Below are positions 51,378 to 59,245 of a stretch of DNA of 64,000 nt, piece after piece. A program made the position numbers and the translations under genes. Source of the DNA: Cohnella nanjingensis (GTDB taxonomy: Bacteria > Bacillota > Bacilli > Paenibacillales > Paenibacillaceae); assembly GCF_014212125.1 (NCBI RefSeq), contig NZ_JACJVP010000024.1:1-64000 (forward strand), given 5' to 3'. The notes beneath the pieces were generated by a model. That model was not told the DNA's origin and searched no databases. It worked only from the letters and a program-made list of their open reading frames with translations. Each line of letters opens with the position of its first letter. The stretch's first letter is position 1.

Positions 51378-51905
51378 ATGTACGAGTTCATTGTTTTAGG
51401 CTTTTTTATGCGCTATCCCATGCATGGCTACCGAATTTCGAAAATCGTGAATGACATTGTCGGGCCATACGCCAAGTTCAGTAGCGGCCGTCTGTATCCG
51501 TTGCTGGGCAAGCTGGAGAAACAAGGCTATCTGACATTGAGCCATGCAAATTCGGATGACAGACAACGAATGTATGAAATAACGGATGCCGGACGCAAGC
51601 AATTTATTCAATTGGTGATGGATTGCTCGGCCAACCTGGGCGAATATCAAAAGATATTTTGGCTTAAAGCGATATTTTTCGACCTGTTAACGTCCGATCA
51701 ACGGGAGTATCTGCTTAACCATTACGTGAGCTATTGCCAGGCGCACATCTCCTACATTCAAAAAGAGCTGGAGGACCTTCGGCAAAGATTCGAGAACAAC
51801 GAAGGCCAATTGAATTCCGTTATTTCCGTAATGAATCGCAATATCCAAGTGTGGAAGTCCGATCTTGAAATTGTTCAAACCATGTTGAAGGAACGAGGAG
51901 AATGA
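51378..51905 (+). CDS. PadR-family regulator
   Basis: The 175-residue protein has the PadR winged helix in residues 1-80 (FIVLGFFMRYPMHGYRISKI, SSGRLYPLLGKLEKQGYL, DRQRMYEITDAGRKQF). A C-terminal coiled-coil domain follows (about 90-170) that forms the dimer. It is probably autorepressed through the nested palindromes just upstream. Only 3 bp separate its stop from the monooxygenase start, so the two are co-translated. Confidence 0.88.
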   Translation: MYEFIVLGFFMRYPMHGYRISKIVNDIVGPYAKFSSGRLYPLLGKLEKQGYLTLSHANSDDRQRMYEITDAGRKQFIQLVMDCSANLGEYQKIFWLKAIFFDLLTSDQREYLLNHYVSYCQAHISYIQKELEDLRQRFENNEGQLNSVISVMNRNIQVWKSDLEIVQTMLKERGE

Positions 51906-51908
51906 GCG

Positions 51909-53288
51909 ATGCCGCAGCTTTCAACGCCACCTTTCACCGTATCAAGGAATGACGGAATGGCTTCGCCGCTCCATATCCTCGTTATCGGAGGGGGCATCGG
52001 CGGCTTGTGTTTGGCCCAGGGGCTGAAGCAAGCCGGCATCAGCGTCGCCGTGTACGAACGCGACCGCACCCCTACTGCGCGAGAGCAGGGCTACCGCATT
52101 CACATCGATCCGACCGGTAGCCGATCGCTTCACGAGTGTCTGCCTCCTGTCTTATGGGACGCATTCGTCGCTACGGCTGGCGATCCCGGCACAGGTTTCG
52201 GTTTTCTCACCGAACGGCTGCGGAAGCTCGTCATGATTGAAGATGAGATTTTTACTGGAGGGGTGTACGATCCCGCCGAAGGCCACCATGCTGCGAGTCG
52301 GCTTACGTTGCGTCAGATTCTGCTGGCCGGCCTCGAAGACGCGGTTATCTTTGACAAAGAGTTCGTCCGTTATGAGCAATCTCCCGATGGAAAGGTTACC
52401 GCCTTTTTCGCTGACGGTACGACGGCTGTTGGCGACCTGCTCGTAGGAGCGGATGGCGCGAACTCCAGGGTGCGTCGTCAGTTCTTGCCCCATGCCGAAC
52501 GTGTGGACACGGGGGCCGTCGGCATCGGCGGCAAGCTTGAATTAACGAACACCACTCGAGCCTGGTTGCCTGGCCGAATTAAGAATGGAATGAACGTCAT
52601 ACTAGGGCCCCGACATTTTCTGTTCACCGCCGTTTTCAACCGGAGGCGCAAACAGGAAGAAATTTTGCCCCTTCTTGGCGATGAAATTCGTGCAGCAGGA
52701 TTAAACCCGGAAGAGCTCCTTCAAAACCTCGAGGACCGTGACTACATTCTCTGGGCCTTCATTACCCGTCGGGATAACCCCGCCTTCGAGTCCGATCATA
52801 TGCGCGGAGATGCCTTACAAGGGCTGGTTGGCCGGATGGTCAATCGTTGGCATCCCGACCTTCGTAGAATCATTGGCGAAACCGATCCCGTCACCATCCA
52901 AGCGTTCCCTTTCCGAACATCGATTCCGGTAAAACCATGGAAGACGACAAATGTTACGCTGCTCGGCGACGCCATTCACAGCATGACTCCGGCGGGAGGG
53001 ATCGGTGCCAATACCGCACTTCGCGATGCGTGTCTGATCTGCAAGCAATTGATCTCCGTCAACCAGGGGAAATCGGCGCTGATTGCTGCAATCGAAGGTT
53101 ATGAGACGCAAATGCTGGAATACGGCTTTGCCGCCGTGGGGGATTCGCTTCGCAACACCAAACAAGCCATCGCCAACCCGGCAGCGCGATTGGCGGGCAA
53201 AAGCTTTTTGAAGCTTTTCGGAGTCTTGCCGCCGCTTCGCCGCGCTGTTTTTAACGAAAGATGGTCCGATCACAGCGACTTGAGTTAA
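51909..53288 (+). CDS. FAD-dependent monooxygenase
   Basis: The 459-residue flavoprotein has the class A monooxygenase layout. The dinucleotide-binding motif is HILVIGGGIGGLCLAQGLKQ (Gly27-Gly32), followed by the DG-like VGDLLVGADGANSRVRR and the GD motif LLGDAIHSMTPAGGIGANTA. The FRTSIPVKPWKTTNV segment precedes the GD motif, as in PHBH-type enzymes. It acts in the cytoplasm with FAD and NAD(P)H. PadR control and the rifampicin/tetracycline-monooxygenase-like set suggest detoxification of an aromatic compound. GAGGAGAATGAGCG precedes the ATG. Confidence 0.88.
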   Translation: MPQLSTPPFTVSRNDGMASPLHILVIGGGIGGLCLAQGLKQAGISVAVYERDRTPTAREQGYRIHIDPTGSRSLHECLPPVLWDAFVATAGDPGTGFGFLTERLRKLVMIEDEIFTGGVYDPAEGHHAASRLTLRQILLAGLEDAVIFDKEFVRYEQSPDGKVTAFFADGTTAVGDLLVGADGANSRVRRQFLPHAERVDTGAVGIGGKLELTNTTRAWLPGRIKNGMNVILGPRHFLFTAVFNRRRKQEEILPLLGDEIRAAGLNPEELLQNLEDRDYILWAFITRRDNPAFESDHMRGDALQGLVGRMVNRWHPDLRRIIGETDPVTIQAFPFRTSIPVKPWKTTNVTLLGDAIHSMTPAGGIGANTALRDACLICKQLISVNQGKSALIAAIEGYETQMLEYGFAAVGDSLRNTKQAIANPAARLAGKSFLKLFGVLPPLRRAVFNERWSDHSDLS

Positions 53289-53339
53289 CGGGGACCTGCC
53301 AACAAAACGCGGACTTCGTAAGCTAAGGACCAGGGGGTC

Positions 53340-53741
53340 TCAACAGTCTGAGCCGCTATTTTTGTTTTGGGTACTTCCGGCAAGATGAATCCAGCCGTCG
53401 TAAGATTGGACTTTCTCGTTAATAACTTCCAGCTGTTGCGTGAGGTCGTCAAGCTTTTGCCTGGTGAGTTGCTGCTGCTTCACTAACAATTGGTACCTTG
53501 CGGGGATCGTCTCCTCGCCCTGGTTATACAAATCCAAGTAATGACGAATCATATCAATCGACATCCCTGCGGATCGAAACGCGATAATGGTTCGCAGCCA
53601 CCCGAGCGCAGCATCATCAAACATCCTGCGGCCATTATGATCTCGCGCGACGCCGGGTATTAGTTCCTGATCTGTATAGTAGCGCACCGTATGAGGCGAG
53701 ATACGGAACATTTCGGCGACTTCCTTGACAGAATAAGACAT
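53340..53741 (-). CDS. MerR-family regulator
   Basis: The 133-residue protein begins MSYSVKEVAEMFRISPHTVR and contains the MerR winged helix (residues about 3-70, with YYTDQELIPG), then a coiled coil (LLVKQQQLTRQKLDDLTQQL) and a short C-terminal domain ending in Cys. It is divergent from the short-chain dehydrogenase gene. The MerR-type promoter at 53766-53796 is its probable target, so it likely activates the dehydrogenase. Confidence 0.86.
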   Translation of the reverse strand: MSYSVKEVAEMFRISPHTVRYYTDQELIPGVARDHNGRRMFDDAALGWLRTIIAFRSAGMSIDMIRHYLDLYNQGEETIPARYQLLVKQQQLTRQKLDDLTQQLEVINEKVQSYDGWIHLAGSTQNKNSGSDC

Positions 53742-53765
53742 GGATGACCACCTTTTAAATTGATG

Positions 53766-53796
53766 TTGACTTCGAGTAACTCGAATTTATTATACT
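53766..53796 (+). promoter_or_regulatory. MerR-type promoter with 19-bp spacer and palindrome
   Basis: TTGACT (53766-53771) and TATACT (53791-53796) are separated by 19 bp, the overlong spacing that MerR activators correct by twisting the DNA. The perfect palindrome TTCGAGTAACTCGAA (53771-53785) lies in the spacer. Confidence 0.85.
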
Positions 53797-53828
53797 TCAT
53801 CTTGACAAAACCATGAGAGGTGAATGAA

Positions 53829-54683
53829 ATGAGAAACAAAGTTTGGTTGGTTACCGGGAGTTCTCGAGGATTGGGACACGAGATTGCATCGACAGCTTTG
53901 CTGCATGGCGATTGTGTTATTGCAACCGCACGCAATCTTGCTTCTTTAGAAGAATTGTCGGTTAAGCATGGAGATCGTGTTTTGACGCTCAAGCTGGATG
54001 TTACAGACGTTGAAGAAGTGCAGGCAGCCGTCCAAAAGGGCTTGAGCCGTTTTGGCAGAATTGATGTGCTCGTCAATAATGCAGGGTATGCAAACGTCGC
54101 TTCTATTGAGGATATCGACATCCATGATTTTCAAAATCAAGTGGCCGCGAATTTCTTCGGCGTGGTGTATACGACGAAGGCCATTCTGCCGATCATGCGT
54201 GAGCAGAAGCAGGGGTCGATTATCAATATCTCCTCGATTGGCGGACGCTTCGGCAGTGCAGGTCTTGGCGCTTACCAAAGCTCCAAATTTGCCGTCAACG
54301 GTTTTACGGAGGTACTTGCGAAAGAAGTTGCTTCCTTCGGTATCAAGGTCACAACCGTCGAACCCGGCGGCATTGCGACGGATTGGGCCGGTTCGTCCAT
54401 GAATATCCCTCCGATAAGCGAACCTTACCTTCCTGTCATTGGTCCCGTTGCGGCATATATGCGGGACATGAATGCCTCGACTCCCGAAGAGCGAATCGGA
54501 AAATTAAGCGACCCTGCCAAAATAGCGGAAGCCGTATGGAAGCTAACGGAGATGGCTGAGCCACCGGTGCATTTATTAATGGGGACGAGTGCTTGGCAAA
54601 TTGCACGGGACGGGGCAAAGCGGTTGGCGGAATCGGATTTAAAGTATGAAGAACTGACGAAGTCGACCGTTTACATGGATTAA
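53829..54683 (+). CDS. Short-chain dehydrogenase/reductase
   Basis: The 284-residue protein has the SDR cofactor motif TGSSRGLG (residues 9-16), the NNAGYAN strand and the active-site YQSSK motif, with SSIGG serine upstream. It uses NAD(P)H to reduce or oxidise a carbonyl or alcohol. The C-terminal half is typical of the classical SDRs with the PGGIATDWAG segment. ATG 53829 is 9 bp after AGAGGTG; the GTG at 53820 is less suitable. It is driven by the MerR-type promoter upstream. Confidence 0.88.
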   Translation: MRNKVWLVTGSSRGLGHEIASTALLHGDCVIATARNLASLEELSVKHGDRVLTLKLDVTDVEEVQAAVQKGLSRFGRIDVLVNNAGYANVASIEDIDIHDFQNQVAANFFGVVYTTKAILPIMREQKQGSIINISSIGGRFGSAGLGAYQSSKFAVNGFTEVLAKEVASFGIKVTTVEPGGIATDWAGSSMNIPPISEPYLPVIGPVAAYMRDMNASTPEERIGKLSDPAKIAEAVWKLTEMAEPPVHLLMGTSAWQIARDGAKRLAESDLKYEELTKSTVYMD

Positions 54684-54736
54684 CATTTATCCGTAAGATT
54701 TAACAAGTATTGGAGTTTCTTCTTTAGCGACCGCTT

Positions 54737-56116
54737 CTAAATCCAAGTAATGGCTGATCGGCTGAATTTGTTTGCACTTCTTTGGCTCATTAGCTCGTCG
54801 GCCGTCTGGCGGATGATCCGGATGCCGTCCTCAATTTCTTTTTCATTCGTGCGAATAATGCTGAGGCGCAAGCTGTTCGCGCTTTCCACGCTAGGAAGGT
54901 AGCAATGCATCGTAGGAAAAACATATACGTCCTTCTGACGAAGGGTCGCGGCCAGCTCCTCTGCCGCCAGATGATTGGGCAGCTCGAGTTGGGCAAAAAT
55001 ACCGCCGGCTGATTTGCTTAGACGAAAACCCTCGTTCAAATATCGGCGAGATGCCTCCTGCAGAGCCTTCATTCGAATGCCATAGCGTTCCCTCATCATG
55101 GCGGCGTGGCGCTGAAACAATCCGCTGCCCAGATGAATCTCCAAAGCGGCTTGTGAAAGGGCGGTTGTACCTAAATCGCTCGACGATTTGTACATTCGGA
55201 ACAAAGCGATGAATGCTTCGGGAAGTACAGCGGCACCGAGTCGCAGGCCGGGTAGCATGATTTTGGAAAAGCTTCGGATGTAGATGACGCGGCCCGAATA
55301 ATCATAGCTGCAGATTGGATCGGATTTGCTGTCCGTTTCCAAGTCTGCGAGATAGTCGTCCTCTACAATATACACATCATATTTCTCCGCCATGGATGCG
55401 ATTGCTTTTTTCTCCCGACGTGACAAACTGGTTCCGAGCGGGTTGTGGTATCGGGGGACCGTATAAAAAAACTTAATGGAATTGTTCCGAAAATGCCGTT
55501 CCAGTTCATCAAGGTCGAGGCCTGATTCCGTTCGGGCAATTCCAATTGCGGTTACCCCGAGGAGGCTCAATAATTTCAGCATTCCGGCATAGCAGGGCTG
55601 TTCGACCAAGATGGCCGATTTCCCGTTCGGGAACGGCATGGAGGTAAGCAAGTGAAGAGCTTGTTGGGCGCCGGAGACGACGCAGATCCGTTCGGGTCCG
55701 GCAAAAATTTGAGAGACTGCCAGGTGCCGGGATATAGCCTCGCGTAGAGATGGAAATCCAAGCGGATCGCCGTATGTAAAAAGGCGATCCCCATATAGCT
55801 GTACCGCCCGGTTCAACCCGTGCTGAATTTCTTCATAGGGGATAATACCGGGATCCGGAGCAGCCACGGCAAAATCAATCCGCCTTTCCGGCCGATCCTC
55901 AGACTTGGAGGAACGAACAATCGCGTAGTGGCCACTCTTCGGTACCGAGTAAATCAGGTGTTCTTTTTCCAATTCATCGATGGCTCGGATTATTGTGTTT
56001 TTGCTGCACTCCCATTGCATACTAAGCTCTCGGATGGACGGTAATTTACCGCCCGGCTTGATCGACCCATTGTTAATCTGTTGTTTCAGATCGTCCTTCA
56101 CATTCTCGTATTTCAT
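54737..56116 (-). CDS. MocR/GntR-family PLP-dependent regulator
   Basis: The 459-residue protein has a GntR winged helix at residues 1-70 (MKYENVKDDLKQQIN, LPSIRELSMQWECSKNTII) fused to a fold-type I aminotransferase domain. The PLP-binding lysine is in SFSKIMLPGLRLG, with the YGDPLGFPSLREAI and VPRYHNPLG segments of the family. MocR proteins sense pyridoxal phosphate or amino acids and regulate nearby genes. Start ATG 56116 has GGTGGAAAGATC upstream, better than the codons further up. It is divergent from the GNAT gene. Confidence 0.88.
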   Translation of the reverse strand: MKYENVKDDLKQQINNGSIKPGGKLPSIRELSMQWECSKNTIIRAIDELEKEHLIYSVPKSGHYAIVRSSKSEDRPERRIDFAVAAPDPGIIPYEEIQHGLNRAVQLYGDRLFTYGDPLGFPSLREAISRHLAVSQIFAGPERICVVSGAQQALHLLTSMPFPNGKSAILVEQPCYAGMLKLLSLLGVTAIGIARTESGLDLDELERHFRNNSIKFFYTVPRYHNPLGTSLSRREKKAIASMAEKYDVYIVEDDYLADLETDSKSDPICSYDYSGRVIYIRSFSKIMLPGLRLGAAVLPEAFIALFRMYKSSSDLGTTALSQAALEIHLGSGLFQRHAAMMRERYGIRMKALQEASRRYLNEGFRLSKSAGGIFAQLELPNHLAAEELAATLRQKDVYVFPTMHCYLPSVESANSLRLSIIRTNEKEIEDGIRIIRQTADELMSQRSANKFSRSAITWI

Positions 56117-56230
56117 GATCTTTCCACCCCAATCTGTATGGGTATAGTCGCAAAATAATTCATTTTTCACTTCTAACTGTTACCATTATACTAAACGCAT
56201 TGCGTATCGTGAACTATAGGAGGTATACAG

Positions 56231-56668
56231 ATGGAGTGGATTCATGATTGCTTACCTTACAGAATTAGTGACAGTGTGGAAGAGCTGCAGCCGGATGTGA
56301 TCATTGCCTTATTGAAGAGCAGTTATTGGGCCGCGGAACGGTCGGAAGAAACCATCATGAATAGCTGGAAAGAATCGCTTTGTCTCGGAGTTTACAGCGA
56401 GGTCGGGCTTCAAGTAGGTTTCATGCGGGTCGTAACGGATGGAGCAACCTTTTCCTGGCTGTGCGACGTGATCGTCGACTCTGAACATCGCGGAAAAGGA
56501 CTCGGCAAATGGATGATGGCTGTCTTGGTCGACCATCCTCGCATTCGCCATACGTCTATTTATCTCGGTACACGAGACGCGCATGGACTCTATGAGAAGT
56601 ACGGCTTCGAACGAAGGGAAATGATGGTCCGCAGTAAAGCTCGATACCTATTGGATAACGATGTTTGA
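56231..56668 (+). CDS. GNAT-family acetyltransferase
   Basis: The 145-residue protein has the GNAT fold. LCDVIVDSEHRGKGLGKWMM contains the pyrophosphate-binding R/Q-x-x-G-x-G/A pattern, with an acetyl-CoA-binding strand before it and ARLYEKYGF-like DAHGLYEKYGFERRE near the end. It transfers an acetyl group from acetyl-CoA to an amine; the acceptor is unknown. GTATACAG with GGAGG upstream precedes the ATG. It is probably controlled by the divergent MocR protein. Confidence 0.87.
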   Translation: MEWIHDCLPYRISDSVEELQPDVIIALLKSSYWAAERSEETIMNSWKESLCLGVYSEVGLQVGFMRVVTDGATFSWLCDVIVDSEHRGKGLGKWMMAVLVDHPRIRHTSIYLGTRDAHGLYEKYGFERREMMVRSKARYLLDNDV

Positions 56669-56687
56669 ATAAAAGAGAGACAAAGAA

Positions 56688-56712
56688 AGAGCCATCCCGT
56701 AAGGATGGCTCT
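56688..56712 (+). terminator. Rho-independent terminator after the GNAT gene
   Basis: AGAGCCATCC pairs perfectly with GGATGGCTCT around CGTAA. The A-rich side suggests that it may work in both directions. Confidence 0.75.
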
Positions 56713-56739
56713 AAAACTTGCCGTTACAGACAGCGCGGA

Positions 56740-56770
56740 GAACCATACCATAAGTGACGGCGGATGTTGG
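56740..56770 (+). mobile_element. Third att-like core of the rlmH-linked island
   Basis: GAACCATACCATAAGT (56740-56755) plus TGA again encodes Glu-Pro-Tyr-His-Lys-stop. Downstream CGGCGGATG only partly resembles the left-end repeat, and no right-end repeat precedes it. The core differs from both others by one synonymous base (CCA), as expected if it came from a different rlmH allele. Confidence 0.65.
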
Positions 56771-56891
56771 TACGGTTTCAATTCCTCGAAATGAAAGGTT
56801 TTGACGTAATAACGTCGAATATTTATCGAGTATTTTAATTGGTGTTTATTAATACCAGTTAGGGAATAATGAGAGAATAGGAGGGATGGAA

Positions 56892-57356
56892 ATGTCGTAT
56901 ATCGTTGATTTTAATCATGTGTCTACGGTTGGTTTAGAGTCTTCGCCTGTAGTAGAAGCGCTTGCTGGTTTACGTGCGAATGAAGCACGTTACTTTATGA
57001 ACAAATACAAGCATGAATTTACGGTTGTACCCGCTAGCGAAAGTCAGGAGAGCCTTGATTACGTGAACCGAATTTTGAAAGAAGAACGTGATATTGCGTT
57101 TGCGGCCAAACCTTTAGAAACGTCGCGTTTTCAAGTTGAAAATATCCAATTTACCTACGTCTTTTATGAGGATGGTCTTGGGCTTAATGTCATGTATACG
57201 GTTGATGACCCTAAGAAGCGGGCCGTTGGTTTTAAGCTTTCTGAGGGGATGGAGGTACCACAGGAGTTAGAAGGGAAGTTTAAGTTTGCTAGGCAGAAGT
57301 CTAAACTAGCGGGAACAATTCGGGGCTCGTTTTTTGTAATTAAAGGACAATATTAA
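56892..57356 (+). CDS. Conserved small protein, copy B (154 aa)
   Basis: This near-identical paralogue of the 32219 product has the same length, ends RGSFFVIKGQY and differs mainly in conservative replacements (for example IAFAAKPLETSRFQVENIQF). AGGAGGGATGGAA precedes ATG 56892. It is the only gene of the short segment 56756-57454 and is transcribed towards the island end. The function is unknown. The C-terminal third and downstream sequence also occur as a relic at 33142-33232. Confidence 0.75.
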   Translation: MSYIVDFNHVSTVGLESSPVVEALAGLRANEARYFMNKYKHEFTVVPASESQESLDYVNRILKEERDIAFAAKPLETSRFQVENIQFTYVFYEDGLGLNVMYTVDDPKKRAVGFKLSEGMEVPQELEGKFKFARQKSKLAGTIRGSFFVIKGQY

Positions 57357-57441
57357 AGTAATGAAAGCATGATCGTGAAATTGATCTTCGATCGGTGTAT
57401 CCTAGACTGAAATATGGGGCTGGTTGTGCCAGCTCCTCTTT

Positions 57442-57454
57442 CATTTTTCGCCGA
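57442..57454 (+). repeat. Right-end-like repeat at the island boundary
   Basis: CATTTTTCGCCGA matches the right-end repeat of cassette 1 (TATTTTTCGCCGA, 24581). It is an inverted match to CGGCGAAAAAT at 24627. Base composition becomes strongly GC-rich within about 40 bp to the right. No rlmH core follows, so the expected attR core is missing or decayed. Confidence 0.6.
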
Positions 57455-57485
57455 TTTAAGCAGTTACAACGCATGGTCCCGACCG

Positions 57486-58319
57486 TCAACCGCGAAGCAA
57501 AATCGGAGCGTGCGGGTCGGAGGGAGCGTGGCCCGTGATGCTCTTGAAGGCGCGATAGAAGGCCGAGTAGTCGCGGAAGCCGACCGCTGCCGCAGCGGCG
57601 CCGGCCGATTGGCCCTGGAGCATCAGGTTTTGCGCCATCACGACCCGCTTGTGGATGACGTAGTGGCCGACCGTCGTGCCGGTGGCCCGCTTGAACATTT
57701 TGTTCAGGTGATGCTTGCTGACGTAGAATTTGGCCGATAGCTCGTCCAGCGTGATCGGCTCGGCGATGTGCGCGTTCAGATAGTCGAGGAGGCGGGTGAT
57801 CGTCCGGGAGGCGGCGGCGTCGCCGGAGGCGCCCTTCCGCGAGAGGCTTCGCATTAGAATTTGCGACAGCAGCGCCTCGAGGCGCACCCGAAGCGACAGG
57901 GTGCGGACAGACGGATCGGCCAGCCGGGCGTCCATCAGCTGCTCGAAGAAGGCGAACATGCCGCCGTGTCCCTCGCTCGTATAGTAGATGCCGGCGGTCT
58001 CGCGCGCGGCATGGAACGGCGACAGCAGCACGGCCCGATGCTCGGCGGCCAGGAAGTCGGGTACGAAATGAAGCGATATCCGCTCATAGGGGATATCGCT
58101 TTCGATTTTGACGCCGTGGAAGACGTTAGGCGCGATGAGCAGCAGGCTGTGGGGCTCCGGCACGTACCGGCGTCCTTCGACGAGATAGCTGACCTCGCCG
58201 GCGATAAAGTAGAACACTTCATAGAACGTATGGCAATGCAGGGCGTATTGATCGGTCAGCTGCCGGTCGACGGCATGATGGAGAATTAACGCATCGGTAT
58301 GAATATCCACGAGCTGCAT
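57486..58319 (-). CDS. AraC-family regulator with N-terminal cupin
   Basis: The 277-residue protein has a cupin-like sugar-sensing domain (about 15-140, with CHTFYEVFYFIAGEVSYLVE and LLLIAPNVFHG) and two AraC helix-turn-helix motifs in the C-terminal 100 residues (LDELSAKFYVSKHHLNKMFK; AAAAVGFRDYSAFYRAFK). It is cytoplasmic. It is divergent from the isomerase/oxidoreductase genes at 58473 and 59246 and probably activates them when its sugar is present. Confidence 0.9.
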   Translation of the reverse strand: MQLVDIHTDALILHHAVDRQLTDQYALHCHTFYEVFYFIAGEVSYLVEGRRYVPEPHSLLLIAPNVFHGVKIESDIPYERISLHFVPDFLAAEHRAVLLSPFHAARETAGIYYTSEGHGGMFAFFEQLMDARLADPSVRTLSLRVRLEALLSQILMRSLSRKGASGDAAASRTITRLLDYLNAHIAEPITLDELSAKFYVSKHHLNKMFKRATGTTVGHYVIHKRVVMAQNLMLQGQSAGAAAAAVGFRDYSAFYRAFKSITGHAPSDPHAPILLRG

Positions 58320-58472
58320 GTTCGCGCCTCCTCGTCAGATAGCTTCAGTCTAGGCGATGACCGCTATATTTGCAAGGTTATCGCGTCGATTCACAATGGT
58401 GCATCCGCGCCCCGTAACTATAATGAAGGGGTGTAGATTCGATTCGAAATGACTGAGGAGGAGCTCAATACG

Positions 58473-59228
58473 ATGCTTCTAGGCGCACAGCTGTATACGG
58501 TTCGATCCTTCCTCCAGACGGAGGAGGACATCAGACGCACCCTTTATAGGATTGCAGAAATGGGCTATCGCTCGGTCCAGGTTTCCGCGATGGGCCCGAT
58601 CCAGCCGAAGACGCTGCGGGCGATCTGCGACGAGCTGTCGCTGAAGATCGCGCTGACGCACACGAACCCGGATCGCATTCGGAACGACACCGAGCGGGTT
58701 ATCGAGGAGCACGATATTTACGGCTGCGACTATATCGGCATCGGCGCGATGCCGGACAAGTACCGCGAGTCGGACTGGTATGGCTACTTCTCGAAGGACT
58801 TCCTGCCAGCCGCCAGACGCATCGCAAAGGCCGGCAAGCTGTTCATGTACCACAACCACAACTTCGAGTTCGAGAAGATCGGCGGCAAACGGTTGATCGA
58901 GCGGCTCGTCGAAGACTTCGCGCCCGAGGAGATGGGCATCACGCTGGACACGTACTGGGTGCAGGCGGCGGGGGCGGATGTGGTCGAATGGATCGGCAAG
59001 CTGAAGGACCGGCTTCACTGCGTCCATCTGAAGGATCTGGCGATGAGGGGGACGGAGCCGCTGATGGCCCCGGTGCTGGAGGGCAATATGAACTTCCACG
59101 CCATTCTGAGAGCGCTTGAGCAGTCGAGCGTCAAGTATTTGCTCGTGGAGCAGGACGTATGCCAGACGAGTCCGTTCGACTGCCTGCGCACGAGCTACGA
59201 CAACCTGGCCGCGCTCGGCTATCGATAA
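58473..59228 (+). CDS. Sugar phosphate isomerase/epimerase (AP endonuclease-2-like TIM barrel)
   Basis: The 251-residue protein has the xylose-isomerase-like TIM-barrel pattern: LLGAQLYTVRSFLQTEEDIR start, IALTHTNPDRI, YHNHNFEF (the metal-site histidines), ITLDTYWVQAAG, HCVHLKDLAM and a late LLVEQDVCQT Glu. It probably isomerises or epimerises a sugar or inositol derivative with a divalent metal. AGGAGGAG lies 9 bp before ATG 58473; the ATG at 58449 has none. The oxidoreductase gene follows 17 bp later, so they form an operon. Confidence 0.88.
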   Translation: MLLGAQLYTVRSFLQTEEDIRRTLYRIAEMGYRSVQVSAMGPIQPKTLRAICDELSLKIALTHTNPDRIRNDTERVIEEHDIYGCDYIGIGAMPDKYRESDWYGYFSKDFLPAARRIAKAGKLFMYHNHNFEFEKIGGKRLIERLVEDFAPEEMGITLDTYWVQAAGADVVEWIGKLKDRLHCVHLKDLAMRGTEPLMAPVLEGNMNFHAILRALEQSSVKYLLVEQDVCQTSPFDCLRTSYDNLAALGYR

Positions 59229-59245
59229 AGGGAGGCACGCCTGAG

